Shown here one piece after another: positions 51,742-60,276 of a stretch of DNA of 64,000 nt; positions within the stretch are counted from its first letter, which is position 1; the number at the start of each line of letters is the position of its first letter. The notes under the pieces were generated by a model. It ran no database searches, had not been told where the DNA came from, and worked only from the letters and a program-made list of their open reading frames with translations. Source of the stretch: JANXUC01 sp043749225 (GTDB lineage: Bacteria; Acidobacteriota; Terriglobia; Terriglobales; Acidobacteriaceae); contig JAYVEP010000123.1 of assembly GCA_043749225.1 (NCBI GenBank), positions 1 through 64,000 of the forward strand. The letters are read 5' to 3'. The position numbers and the translations under genes were made by a program.

Positions 51742-53730
51742 GTGTGTGGCATAGCCGGACTGGTTGGTCGTTCTGACGAGCAGGTGAATGCGGGCGATGT
51801 TCACCGCATGTGCCAGACGATCGTACATCGTGGGCCGGACGACGAGGGAATCTACACGCGGGGACCGGTGGGGCTGGGGATGCGTCGTCTCAGCATCATC
51901 GACCTTTCTGGAGGACGCCAGCCCATCCACAACGAAGAGGCGAATGTCTGGGTCGTCTTTAACGGTGAAATTTATAATTTTCCGGAACTCCGTCGTGAAC
52001 TGGAAGCCCGCGGCCATTCGTTTTATACCCACAGCGATACAGAAGTGATCGTGCATCTCTACGAAGAGATGGGACCGGAGTGCTTTACGAAGCTCCGTGG
52101 CATGTTCGCCATTGCGCTCTACGACGAGCGGAAGAAGTCGTTGCTGCTGGGACGTGATCGGCTGGGCAAGAAGCCGTTGTACTATGCCGAACACCAGGGG
52201 CGTTTATATTTCGGCTCGGAAATCAAGACCATCCTTGCGGTTGTGCCGGAGCTGGCGCAGGTCGATCCCGAAGGCGTTCTGCAATTCTTTTATTTCGGCT
52301 ACATTCTGGACCCGCTTTCTTCGTTCAAACGCATCAGGAAGTTACCCGCAGGCTGTTGGATCGAGTTCAAAGACGGAAGCTTGGGGCCAGCGCAGCAATA
52401 TTGGGATGTCCCAGCTTATGGCACCTATCATCCGGCGAACGAAGAGGAATGCCTGAAGGAACTCGAAGCCGAGATGGAAGAGGCAGTCCGGATCCGGCTG
52501 ATTTCCGACGTTCCGCTGGGAGCGTTGCTGAGCGGCGGCGTGGATTCTTCAATTGTGGTTGCGATGATGGCACGCTGCAGTTCGTCGCCGGTCAAGACCT
52601 TCTCGATCGCTTTCAATAACGAAAAGTTCAGCGAAGCTGAGCATGCACGTGCCGTAGCAAAGCGTTTTGGAACAGAGCACCACGAGTTGGTGGTCGAAGC
52701 CGATATCGAGCAGACCATCCAGTATCTGACTGGCATGCTGGAGGAACCGTTTGGCGATTCCTCCATGATCCCCACCTACCACGTCAGCCGGATGGCACGC
52801 CAAAATGTGACGGTCGCCCTTTCCGGGGATGGCGGAGACGAGCTTTTTGCAGGATACGATCGCTATCTCGTCGCCATGAACCGGCAGCACTTTGACAGCG
52901 TTCCGCGGTGGTTGGGCCAAGCCTACCGAAAACACATTCATGGCCTGGTTCCGTCTTCCATGTACGGTAGAAATTTTTTGTGGAGCGGTTCGCTGCCGCC
53001 AGCGGAAAGATTTCTGGATTCCGTTTCGTACCTGCCAGGATTGCACCGGGAACGAGGGCTGTTCTCGGCAGAGTTTCTGGAGGCGGCCGAGAAGCTGCCC
53101 GACCCCTGGGAACAAGGTCGCGCATGGCACGAGCAGGGGCCGGGCAACGATCCCTTGAGCCGCATGCTTTACCTGGACACCAAGTCGTATCTGAATGGCG
53201 ACATTCTGGTGAAGGTAGATCGCATGAGCATGGCGACTTCACTGGAGATGCGCGCTCCTATGCTGGACCACAAGTTTGTGGAATGGGCCGCGCGGCTGGC
53301 TGGCGAGTGGAAGTTCCGCAATGGAACACGAAAATATATTCTGAAGAAGTTGGCGGAACGCATCGGTGTTCCTCGCGAAGCAATTTATCGCAAGAAACAG
53401 GGCTTCCAAATGCCGTTGGTCGACTGGATGCGGCAGGGACTCAAGGATGACCTTCTGCAAATTCTGCTGGAGCCGCGGGCTACGCAGCGAGGCTACTTCA
53501 GGCCGGCTGCTGTGCGTAATCTTGTCGAAGAGCACGTGAGCGGACGCCGTACCCGCACCGGAGCGGTTTGGAGCCTCTTGATGTTCGAACTGTGGCACCG
53601 CAATTTCCTCGAGGCGCAGGGATATTCGACCCAACCCGTAGGCATGCCGTCTCTGTGCTCATCGGGTGATCCGGCAGCTATTTCGAGTTTTGCCCCTAGC
53701 GCTGAGCCTGTGGCAGGAGGTCGTGCGTGA
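51742..53730 (+). CDS. asnB: Asparagine synthetase-like amidotransferase of EPS cluster
   Basis: A glutamine-dependent amidotransferase of 662 residues. GTG 51742 is the start: GGAGGTG lies upstream and the next codon is Cys2, the Ntn nucleophile of the glutaminase domain (CGIAGLVG), which must be exposed. RGPDDEG, GNGEIYNFPELR-type and the synthetase PP-loop SGGVDSS follow. SGDGGDELFAGYDRY is normal. The C-terminus extends about 35 residues beyond typical AsnB. In exosortase clusters this enzyme is thought to amidate a polymer sugar or amino acid substituent rather than make free Asn. Confidence 0.93.
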   Translation: MCGIAGLVGRSDEQVNAGDVHRMCQTIVHRGPDDEGIYTRGPVGLGMRRLSIIDLSGGRQPIHNEEANVWVVFNGEIYNFPELRRELEARGHSFYTHSDTEVIVHLYEEMGPECFTKLRGMFAIALYDERKKSLLLGRDRLGKKPLYYAEHQGRLYFGSEIKTILAVVPELAQVDPEGVLQFFYFGYILDPLSSFKRIRKLPAGCWIEFKDGSLGPAQQYWDVPAYGTYHPANEEECLKELEAEMEEAVRIRLISDVPLGALLSGGVDSSIVVAMMARCSSSPVKTFSIAFNNEKFSEAEHARAVAKRFGTEHHELVVEADIEQTIQYLTGMLEEPFGDSSMIPTYHVSRMARQNVTVALSGDGGDELFAGYDRYLVAMNRQHFDSVPRWLGQAYRKHIHGLVPSSMYGRNFLWSGSLPPAERFLDSVSYLPGLHRERGLFSAEFLEAAEKLPDPWEQGRAWHEQGPGNDPLSRMLYLDTKSYLNGDILVKVDRMSMATSLEMRAPMLDHKFVEWAARLAGEWKFRNGTRKYILKKLAERIGVPREAIYRKKQGFQMPLVDWMRQGLKDDLLQILLEPRATQRGYFRPAAVRNLVEEHVSGRRTRTGAVWSLLMFELWHRNFLEAQGYSTQPVGMPSLCSSGDPAAISSFAPSAEPVAGGRA

Positions 53731-54785
53731 GTTCAGTGATTCAGGGCGGGTCCGCTGTGCAGAACTCTGTTGCTTCGCTGGCACATCAAGCGGATATTAC
53801 TTCACGTAGCAAGGCTCCGGTGTTTGTTCTCGGATGTGTTCGCTCGGGGACAACCTGGCTGTCTCACATGCTGCTCTCCGCGGGGAACTTTGCGGTGTAC
53901 CGCGCGGAATCCAACGTCTTCAACGTTCTCGAACCTCGAGTTGGCGGATTGAGGAGCGCGGCTCACCGCCGCGAGTTACTGGAAATCTGGGAACCCACCC
54001 GCATGTTCCAGCGCACCGGCCTGAACATGGCTACCTTGGCGCCGGAAATCATGGAAAACTGCCGGAACGGCGGGGATTTTCTGCGGATCTACATGGAAGC
54101 CATAGCCCGCCAACAGGGAGTCGACCGCTGGGTGGAGACTACTCCCGAACATATTCTCTATTTAGAACGAATACGGCAAACCATTCCGAATGCCCTCGTG
54201 ATCCATGTCATTCGGGACGGCAGAGACGTTGCGCTCTCCACCGAGAAGCAGAAATGGATTCGGCCTCTGCCATGGGACAAGGGCGGGGAACTGCTGGCGG
54301 CTGGGTTTTTTTGGGAGTGGATGGTTCAGCGTGGTCGGCGCGATGGCAAGAAGCTGGGTGCAAATTACACAGAAGTCAGCTACGAAGACCTAGTTCTCCG
54401 CCCGCATGAGACCTTGGCAAGCCTGAGTTCTTTCGTAGGACAAGACTTGGACTACGACGAGATTCTCAAAGTTGGCATCGGCTCGGTGAGCAAGCCGAAT
54501 ACTTCTTTTGGACAGCAGAACGACGAAGCTGAATTCAACCCGCTGGGCCGCTGGAAGCAGGCTCTCTCTCACGAAAAGCTGGTTGAACTGGAAGCGACGC
54601 TGGGTCCAACGTTGACCGAGCTTGGATATGAACTGGCAACAACGGATGCGAAAGCTCTGGACCGCCCGGATCTGCGCCGAAAGCGCGCCCTGTACAAGGC
54701 ATTTTTCGATGCCAAGCACGCGCTCAAGGGTTGGAGCCTGCTGTCACCGTGGCTGATGACGCGCGACCTGTCGTGGCTCGGCTGA
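53727..54785 (+). CDS. Sulfotransferase-family protein
   Basis: A PAPS-dependent sulfotransferase-fold protein of 352 residues. The 5'-phosphosulfate loop VFVLGCVRSGTTWLSHML is at residues 32-49 and the 3'-phosphate-binding segment HVIRDGRDVALS near residue 160. LGANYTEVSYEDLVLRPHETL and GRWKQALSHEKL complete the fold. It suggests that the EPS (or a linked glycan) is sulfated. GTG 53727 overlaps the asnB stop as GTGA, and AGGAGG lies upstream. It is the last gene of the rightward operon. Confidence 0.92.
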   Translation: MSSVIQGGSAVQNSVASLAHQADITSRSKAPVFVLGCVRSGTTWLSHMLLSAGNFAVYRAESNVFNVLEPRVGGLRSAAHRRELLEIWEPTRMFQRTGLNMATLAPEIMENCRNGGDFLRIYMEAIARQQGVDRWVETTPEHILYLERIRQTIPNALVIHVIRDGRDVALSTEKQKWIRPLPWDKGGELLAAGFFWEWMVQRGRRDGKKLGANYTEVSYEDLVLRPHETLASLSSFVGQDLDYDEILKVGIGSVSKPNTSFGQQNDEAEFNPLGRWKQALSHEKLVELEATLGPTLTELGYELATTDAKALDRPDLRRKRALYKAFFDAKHALKGWSLLSPWLMTRDLSWLG

Positions 54786-54814
54786 ACATTTTCTCGCGGC
54801 CAAAGCCCAGGTTC

Positions 54815-56584
54815 TCACAGCACTCCCTTGGTGGCGGCCTCGATCGCATCAATGTCCGCGCCAACGTCCCTTTGGTCGATGCCCGCCTTCTTGTAACGGC
54901 TGTCTGGTCCAAGCCGGAAGTCGTGGACCTGATCCTTATCCGCAGCCAGGAAGCCGATCTCCGAGTGGTGCTTGACGGTTGCGTTCTTGGGCGGCCACTT
55001 GCTTCCGCCAATGATGACATTGCCAGCCACCTTCGCGTTGGAAAAACAGTTCTCGAAAATCCCCGCAGGCCGCTGTGCTTCTGGGTGGTAGGCGCAGTTT
55101 TGGGGGCCGCCGCCAGTCGCAGATATCTCAAAGCGCGCGCCGCCGATCAGATTATTGGTGAATACAAGATTTGCAATCTTCGGTTCGTCCGTCTTTGCTC
55201 CGATCATAAGCAGCGTCTTGGATGCCATGCCAGTGACGTGGTCGATAGTTACATCGTGCAGCGGAACGCCTGCCGCGCTGATCTGGAACAAGAGACCATT
55301 GCCGTGAAAACGTTCACCGTCTAGATTTTCCACCAGGACGTCATGAATGCTATAGCGGCCACCGTCTTTAGCAATCGCTTTGAAGGTTGTGGGTACGTTC
55401 GCAATCTGGAATCCGGCGCCAACATTCTTGATCTTGGAATAGCGAATTGTGACATCTAGAACCAGGCATTCAGGGCACTTGTGGTCGCCTTGATTCTTCG
55501 GGGTCAGCAGAATCCCAAAGCCTTCCTGGGAAAAACCGCCCCAACAATTCTCCAGAACGTTGTTTTCAAACAGAACGCGCTGGCCATTCTTGAGTTCAAA
55601 AATATTCTTGACGATGAAAGGATGACCGTCGGCGCCGCCCACGAACTCTGGACTGTCCTTCATCCAAGTAAGCGGCCGGAACATGTGGTTGCGTCGAATT
55701 TCAATGTCGCTTGGCGGCCCAGCGGCGAAACCTCCACCGAAGAAGACCGCCTGCCCGGAACCTTCCAGGAAATTGTTTTCAATCTTGTAAGGTCCCATCG
55801 GGTTGGGGCCCAAACCGCCGGAAATTGCCTGCGCATCCGTGCAGGCGCCAGTTAAGGCAATACAGTGGAGATCCGAGAAGTAAGAATCGACAACCGCAGC
55901 ATAAGTAGAGCCGCCAAGCTGGAGACCGCGCGTGGTCTCACTTTGAGCCGTGCCGTGAACCCAGACTCTGTCCAATATAACGTAGCTCGCTGTGCTCTTC
56001 GGATCGATGGTAACCAGACTGGTCAGAGAGCCATCAGGGGTGGAGCGTGTGATTTCAAGTCCCATCAGGCGATAGTGATTGGCTCCGTCCGCAAAGACAA
56101 TGGGTCCCGAACCTTTTCCGGGGAACTCGATGCGAGCCAGGACGTCCTTGGCGTCCGGGCAGGGGTAGGCTGGCCTGCCAGGCAAAGAAGCAACGCCTGC
56201 GTAGCAGGGAGTGAGGCGGGAGCCTTCCGGCGGAAGTGCCGAATCGGGGGCGCTGGTGCGTAGAACGATCCAGTGGGCGTCGTCACACTTTTTTTCGGGG
56301 AGGACGAAACGTCCCGAAAAGACTGCCCCGGCTTCCAGCTTTATGGTGTCTCCGCAGGCTGCCTGGTTCAGGGTTTGCTCCAGATTGTCGCCTGCATGCA
56401 CCATCCGAGTCTTACCGGGTGTCGGAGTGTCCGCCAGCGCACTCCTAACGTGCAGGCGGGGCAATTCCGCAGGTCCATCAAAGTTACTCTGGGTGGACGG
56501 GCTCGGCTTTTGAGCGCCCGCCAGTAGCGCCAATGAAGATAGCAGAAGTCCCGCAACTAGAAGATTTCGAAGCGAAATACGCAT
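54815..56584 (-). CDS. Secreted right-handed beta-helix protein (paralog 1)
   Basis: A 589-residue protein of unknown activity. A signal peptide (LLVAGLLLSSLALLAGA) precedes FDGPAELPRLHVRSALADTPTPGK and ACGDTIKLEAGAVFSGRF. Parallel beta-helix coils rich in Asn ladders follow (IENNFLEGSGQAVFFGGG, RVLFENNVLENCWGG, LVFTNNLIGGARFEI). The closest relative I can see is the gene at 60277-62937. The fold suits a polysaccharide lyase or hydrolase acting on the exported polymer. Convergent with the sulfotransferase gene with a 29-base gap. Confidence 0.85.
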   Translation of the reverse strand: MRISLRNLLVAGLLLSSLALLAGAQKPSPSTQSNFDGPAELPRLHVRSALADTPTPGKTRMVHAGDNLEQTLNQAACGDTIKLEAGAVFSGRFVLPEKKCDDAHWIVLRTSAPDSALPPEGSRLTPCYAGVASLPGRPAYPCPDAKDVLARIEFPGKGSGPIVFADGANHYRLMGLEITRSTPDGSLTSLVTIDPKSTASYVILDRVWVHGTAQSETTRGLQLGGSTYAAVVDSYFSDLHCIALTGACTDAQAISGGLGPNPMGPYKIENNFLEGSGQAVFFGGGFAAGPPSDIEIRRNHMFRPLTWMKDSPEFVGGADGHPFIVKNIFELKNGQRVLFENNVLENCWGGFSQEGFGILLTPKNQGDHKCPECLVLDVTIRYSKIKNVGAGFQIANVPTTFKAIAKDGGRYSIHDVLVENLDGERFHGNGLLFQISAAGVPLHDVTIDHVTGMASKTLLMIGAKTDEPKIANLVFTNNLIGGARFEISATGGGPQNCAYHPEAQRPAGIFENCFSNAKVAGNVIIGGSKWPPKNATVKHHSEIGFLAADKDQVHDFRLGPDSRYKKAGIDQRDVGADIDAIEAATKGVL

Positions 56585-56647
56585 TGTGACGCCCTCTGAG
56601 TCGAGGTTAGCACGGTCATAGAGCGGGCGACAATTCGACCGTCCAGG

Positions 56648-58426
56648 TTAGTTTGCCGGCGAAGAGAGAGTCCGCGAAGAAGGATCGGAAACTTGACTCA
56701 GCGGGGTCGTTTTCTGCCCGTCAATCAGTTCTATGTTGCCGAGCCAATTGTAGGTGTGGACGCCACGTATACCCTTCCAGACCTCTGGCGTGACCGTCAG
56801 CAACGTGCGCTCGGAGTAGCGGTCTTTGGAGAGCTCCATTATCTCGTTGAAACTAAAGCTATATCCGTAGATTGGGCAGCAACTCTGACTGGGGCGAATC
56901 CAACGATTTTCATGCTGAAACACCCTTCCGGCACCCCGATTGAAGCGAATATCGGTCGAAATTGGATTGCTGGGATGGAATTGCCACTCTCCGGTCAGGG
57001 AATCCGAATAGAACAGCAGGTGGCAGCCTGCGCGCGACGCGGGCTCGGCGGTAGTAGTGGCCATCCACCACAGGCCGTCGTGGTGCCAAACCGTGGTGTC
57101 GACATACTTACCCTCAAGCAGCGTTGTTTCGTGCTTCCATTTATCCGGGAATTCCTCGCAGTGGTAGAGGTCAACTCGAGCGGAGCTCCGGGCCTCAGGA
57201 ATCATGAAAAGGTCGTCGCCCACCCAAAATACATGAGGATAGGAGTAGTGCTGGTTGGCATCGTCGATACAAGGCTTTGAAGCGAGGACTGTGCCGTCGA
57301 GGGTGATTTCAGCGCACGCGATCAATGCGCGCTGTTTGGCGTAGGAATAGTCTTCGAAATACATCCAATTCTTGCCTTGGCGCTCGATGACAAACGGATC
57401 GGCCCAGAAGTGCCCCTTGGGGGGCTCAATCCAGCGGAAACCGGCACCGTCGGGTGCAGAAGCCGACTCAAAGAGCCGTTTGCCATTGGTGCGAATGCCG
57501 ATTCGCCAGTGCTGCACCGTCTCGCGGCGGAATTGAGACTGGACGGCCTTCTTGAGGAGGGCGGGGACCAGCCATCGAGCCATATCCGCATTCCCGGGAG
57601 TGCGATAGATCTTGCGCTTGCCCTGGTAAGGAGCTGGCGGCACTGCATTGGCCCGAATGTGGTCCCAACCGTACCGGTGAAGCTCATTGAGCTTGCGAAT
57701 GACCATGTGGGTGGACCCCCAATAGGGCACAAAACGGTTCTGTGCCGCACTTACGGTCGCCTCCGTGGCGAACAGGGACCTGCACAACACCAGTCCGCCG
57801 TCCAACTCCTCCGTGAGAACCTGCAGGATGACGCCCGATAAGGGAGAGCCCTCATAAACTTCCCAGAAATGGGGCGGTCCGCCGCGGTAAAAGTCATTGT
57901 CGCCGTGGTGGTAGGACCAGACGCCGTAGCCTGCCGCCTGCAGGATGTCCCCGTGCAAGATGTTGAATCCAAAGCGAAGTAAGACATCCAGTTTTTTCGC
58001 GCGAATCGCTTCTATGGCTTCTGGCGGAAAGCGTTGAATGAACTTCTTGCCGATAGGTTCGACGTCAAGGCGGTCGATTCCGGAGAAGCGAGATGAGCAA
58101 TCACCCCGGTCAAGCGGGTGATTGTCTATCTTGCGGCGGCCTTCGAGCTTTAGATAGAAGTCGTACAGGGCCTGCTTGCGCAGCTTCGGGTCCGCGAACC
58201 GGTGGGCGAACTTGCCGAACGCGCTGGTTGGCGCGGGTTTTGGGGGTGCCAGAGGATCGGGGGACGCCGCTTTCCGATACACCAATAGCTCGATTTTGGC
58301 GAAATTACTGGCTTGGATGTCTTCAATAATTCGGGCAAAGAAAGCCGAGAGCTTCGGGCTGTCGAGCAGAATCCCAATGCGCAAGGGGGGATTGGTGGCA
58401 AGAGAATGGCGGAAATAATCGACCAT
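56648..58426 (-). CDS. Formyltransferase-like domain fused to beta-propeller (GH43/62-like) domain
   Basis: A 592-residue fusion. Residues about 15-220 resemble the formyltransferase fold: KKLDVLLRFGFNILHGDILQAAGYGVWSYHHG, then DNDFYRG, with His173 and Asp209 in ELDGG positioned as the catalytic His and Asp, but Ser171 in the place of the catalytic Asn. Residues about 335-560 form a five-bladed propeller (HFWADPFVIERQGKNWMYFEDYSYA, HVFWVGDDLFMIPEA, WWMATTTAE), a module often found in glycan enzymes. It probably modifies a nucleotide sugar or the EPS; the reaction is unknown. Confidence 0.85.
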   Translation of the reverse strand: MVDYFRHSLATNPPLRIGILLDSPKLSAFFARIIEDIQASNFAKIELLVYRKAASPDPLAPPKPAPTSAFGKFAHRFADPKLRKQALYDFYLKLEGRRKIDNHPLDRGDCSSRFSGIDRLDVEPIGKKFIQRFPPEAIEAIRAKKLDVLLRFGFNILHGDILQAAGYGVWSYHHGDNDFYRGGPPHFWEVYEGSPLSGVILQVLTEELDGGLVLCRSLFATEATVSAAQNRFVPYWGSTHMVIRKLNELHRYGWDHIRANAVPPAPYQGKRKIYRTPGNADMARWLVPALLKKAVQSQFRRETVQHWRIGIRTNGKRLFESASAPDGAGFRWIEPPKGHFWADPFVIERQGKNWMYFEDYSYAKQRALIACAEITLDGTVLASKPCIDDANQHYSYPHVFWVGDDLFMIPEARSSARVDLYHCEEFPDKWKHETTLLEGKYVDTTVWHHDGLWWMATTTAEPASRAGCHLLFYSDSLTGEWQFHPSNPISTDIRFNRGAGRVFQHENRWIRPSQSCCPIYGYSFSFNEIMELSKDRYSERTLLTVTPEVWKGIRGVHTYNWLGNIELIDGQKTTPLSQVSDPSSRTLSSPAN

Positions 58427-58610
58427 GAGGAACCATCATGGTACCAGCTAGGCCCGCAGTCTCCAAGCAGTGTGAGTTCAGCGAGCGGCACTTTGCGATC
58501 CTCGGCAGACGGGTTAGTCTGTAGCAAGGTTCGTTGATCGGGAGCGATGGTGTTTTTATCACGAAACCAGATTGTGAAATGAGGAGGCCGGTATTTCAAC
58601 CGAAGGTCAT

Positions 58611-59420
58611 TTGCAGGTTGGGTCTGCCAGTGGATTGAGGACGTTGTTGATCTGCCATCATGATGCGCCGCTGGATTTCGAAAGCTTGGCGCGCTGGATG
58701 GCATCGTTTTCCAGCCTGGTGGGAATTGTGATCCTCGAAGAGAAGAGCGATCAAGTCAAGCGACGGGTGCAGCGTGAGCATAAGCGCATTGGGACCCTAC
58801 GGTTTCTGGATGTGCTGGCATTCCGTGTTTACTACAAACTATTTCTTGCCGCGGCGGATACAAAATGGACTAACGATCAAGTGACGAAGTTTCGCGAGCT
58901 GTATCCTGCGATGGACGTGCCTACGATCCAGTCGCACTCTCCGAACACGCCCGAGGTTGAAAAATTTATCCGCAAGGCCCAGCCCGATATCGTGATTGCG
59001 CGTTGCAAGTTCATCATGAAGGAACAGGTGTTCTCGATTCCGAAGACGGGGACTTTTGTGATGCACCCGGGGATTTGTCCCGAGTACCGGAATGCGCACG
59101 GTTGTTTTTGGGCGTTGGCCCATGACGATATTAATCGGGTTGGGGTGTCGTTGTTGAAAATCGACAAAGGCGTGGACACCGGTCCGATTTACGGGTACTT
59201 CGGCTACAAGTATGACGAAGTAGCGGAATCGCATTACCGCATTCAGTGCCGCTGCGTGCTGGAGAACTTAGATGCCATGGCGGCGAAGTTGCTGGAAATT
59301 CATCAAGGGAAGGCTGTAGCGATCGATGTCAAGGGTCGCAAATCGGCGGCTTGGGGACAACCTTGGATGACCGCATACTTGCACTGGAAATCGCAGGCGC
59401 GACGGCGGAGAGCTCAGTGA
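58611..59420 (+). CDS. Second formyltransferase-like protein
   Basis: A 269-residue protein with a formyltransferase core: KAQPDIVIARCKFIM, GTFVMHPGICPEYRNAHG with His152, and GVDTGPIYGYF with Asp189. The catalytic Asn two residues before the His is Val150, and the usual YRG is YRN. The N-terminal part (LLICHHDAPLDFESLARWM) is divergent. The start is uncertain: TTG 58611 has only a weak site; TTG 58635 is an alternative. It overlaps the deacetylase gene as GTGA, so both act together, probably on an amino-sugar. Confidence 0.8.
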   Translation: MQVGSASGLRTLLICHHDAPLDFESLARWMASFSSLVGIVILEEKSDQVKRRVQREHKRIGTLRFLDVLAFRVYYKLFLAAADTKWTNDQVTKFRELYPAMDVPTIQSHSPNTPEVEKFIRKAQPDIVIARCKFIMKEQVFSIPKTGTFVMHPGICPEYRNAHGCFWALAHDDINRVGVSLLKIDKGVDTGPIYGYFGYKYDEVAESHYRIQCRCVLENLDAMAAKLLEIHQGKAVAIDVKGRKSAAWGQPWMTAYLHWKSQARRRRAQ

Positions 59421-60199
59421 AAGCGCTGTCTATCCTGTATCACGACGTAGTTCGTGAAGATTTTGAGGAATCGGGATTTCCGGGCGCAGCGGCAGGCCGG
59501 TACAAATTCACGAGATCGGAATTTTCCACGCACTTAAGCCGCATGACCGAGAAGGCAACGGGAATGGCGGTGCCGGTGGATTTGTTGTTGGATGGGGCCG
59601 TCAGTCGCCCATTTTTCATGACCATCGACGATGGCGGATCGAGTGCCGTCTACATTGCCGAGGAGTTGGAGCGGCATGACTGGCGTGGACATTTTTTTGT
59701 CACCACGAACTACATTGACACACCAACTTTCGTTTCCCGCGATCAGATTCGCTGGTTGCACAAGCGTGGGCACGTGATCGGGTCCCATTCCAGTTCGCAT
59801 CCGTTTCGGATGTCGGAAATTCCGAAGGAGCAACTGGCCCGCGAATGGAAGGGCAGTGTGGAAGTCTTGTCGGAGATATTGGGCGAGCAAGTGCGATCAG
59901 CTTCAGTGCCCGGGGGGTTTTACGCGCCGCGAGTTGCAGAGGCTGCCGCTGCGGCAGGTGTTCGCGCGCTGTTTACCTCGGAGCCTACAACCAGTGTGGC
60001 CCAGATTGCTGGATGCCTCGTCTTGGGGCGCTACACGGTGTATCGCGGAATCTCCGCCGAGTATGCAGGTGATTTGGCAGCGGGGAATTGGCTGGCATTG
60101 ACGCGGCAACAGTTGCTCTGGGGCGTTAAGAAGACATTGAAAACTGTGGCAGCACCGGTTTGGGATGGCGCACGCAAAGTTCTGTTTTCTCAGAAGTAG
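59417..60199 (+). CDS. Polysaccharide deacetylase (NodB fold)
   Basis: A carbohydrate esterase family 4-type deacetylase of 260 residues without a signal peptide. The metal and catalytic residues are visible: TIDDGG (Asp71-Asp72), HxxxH in GSHSSSHP (His124 and His128), and the late motif near SVPGGFYAPRV. GTG 59417 overlaps the preceding stop and has GGAGAG upstream; a longer in-frame extension inside the preceding gene is excluded. It removes N-acetyl groups from an amino-sugar. It may act before the formyltransferase-like partner or on lipid-linked or cytoplasmic substrate. Confidence 0.88.
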   Translation: MKALSILYHDVVREDFEESGFPGAAAGRYKFTRSEFSTHLSRMTEKATGMAVPVDLLLDGAVSRPFFMTIDDGGSSAVYIAEELERHDWRGHFFVTTNYIDTPTFVSRDQIRWLHKRGHVIGSHSSSHPFRMSEIPKEQLAREWKGSVEVLSEILGEQVRSASVPGGFYAPRVAEAAAAAGVRALFTSEPTTSVAQIAGCLVLGRYTVYRGISAEYAGDLAAGNWLALTRQQLLWGVKKTLKTVAAPVWDGARKVLFSQK

Positions 60200-60225
60200 C
60201 AAATTATGGGTTCTGGATGCAAAGC

Positions 60226-60260
60226 AACGCCAGCCTGGGGATGGGCTGGCGTTTGTTTTT
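60226..60260 (+). terminator. Rho-independent terminator
   Basis: AACGCCAGCC (60226-60235) pairs perfectly with GGCTGGCGTT (60244-60253), an 8-base loop lies between, and TGTTTTT follows. It ends the formyltransferase-deacetylase operon. The beta-helix gene converges from the other side. Confidence 0.85.
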
Positions 60261-60276
60261 GCGGTATTGCGTGGTT

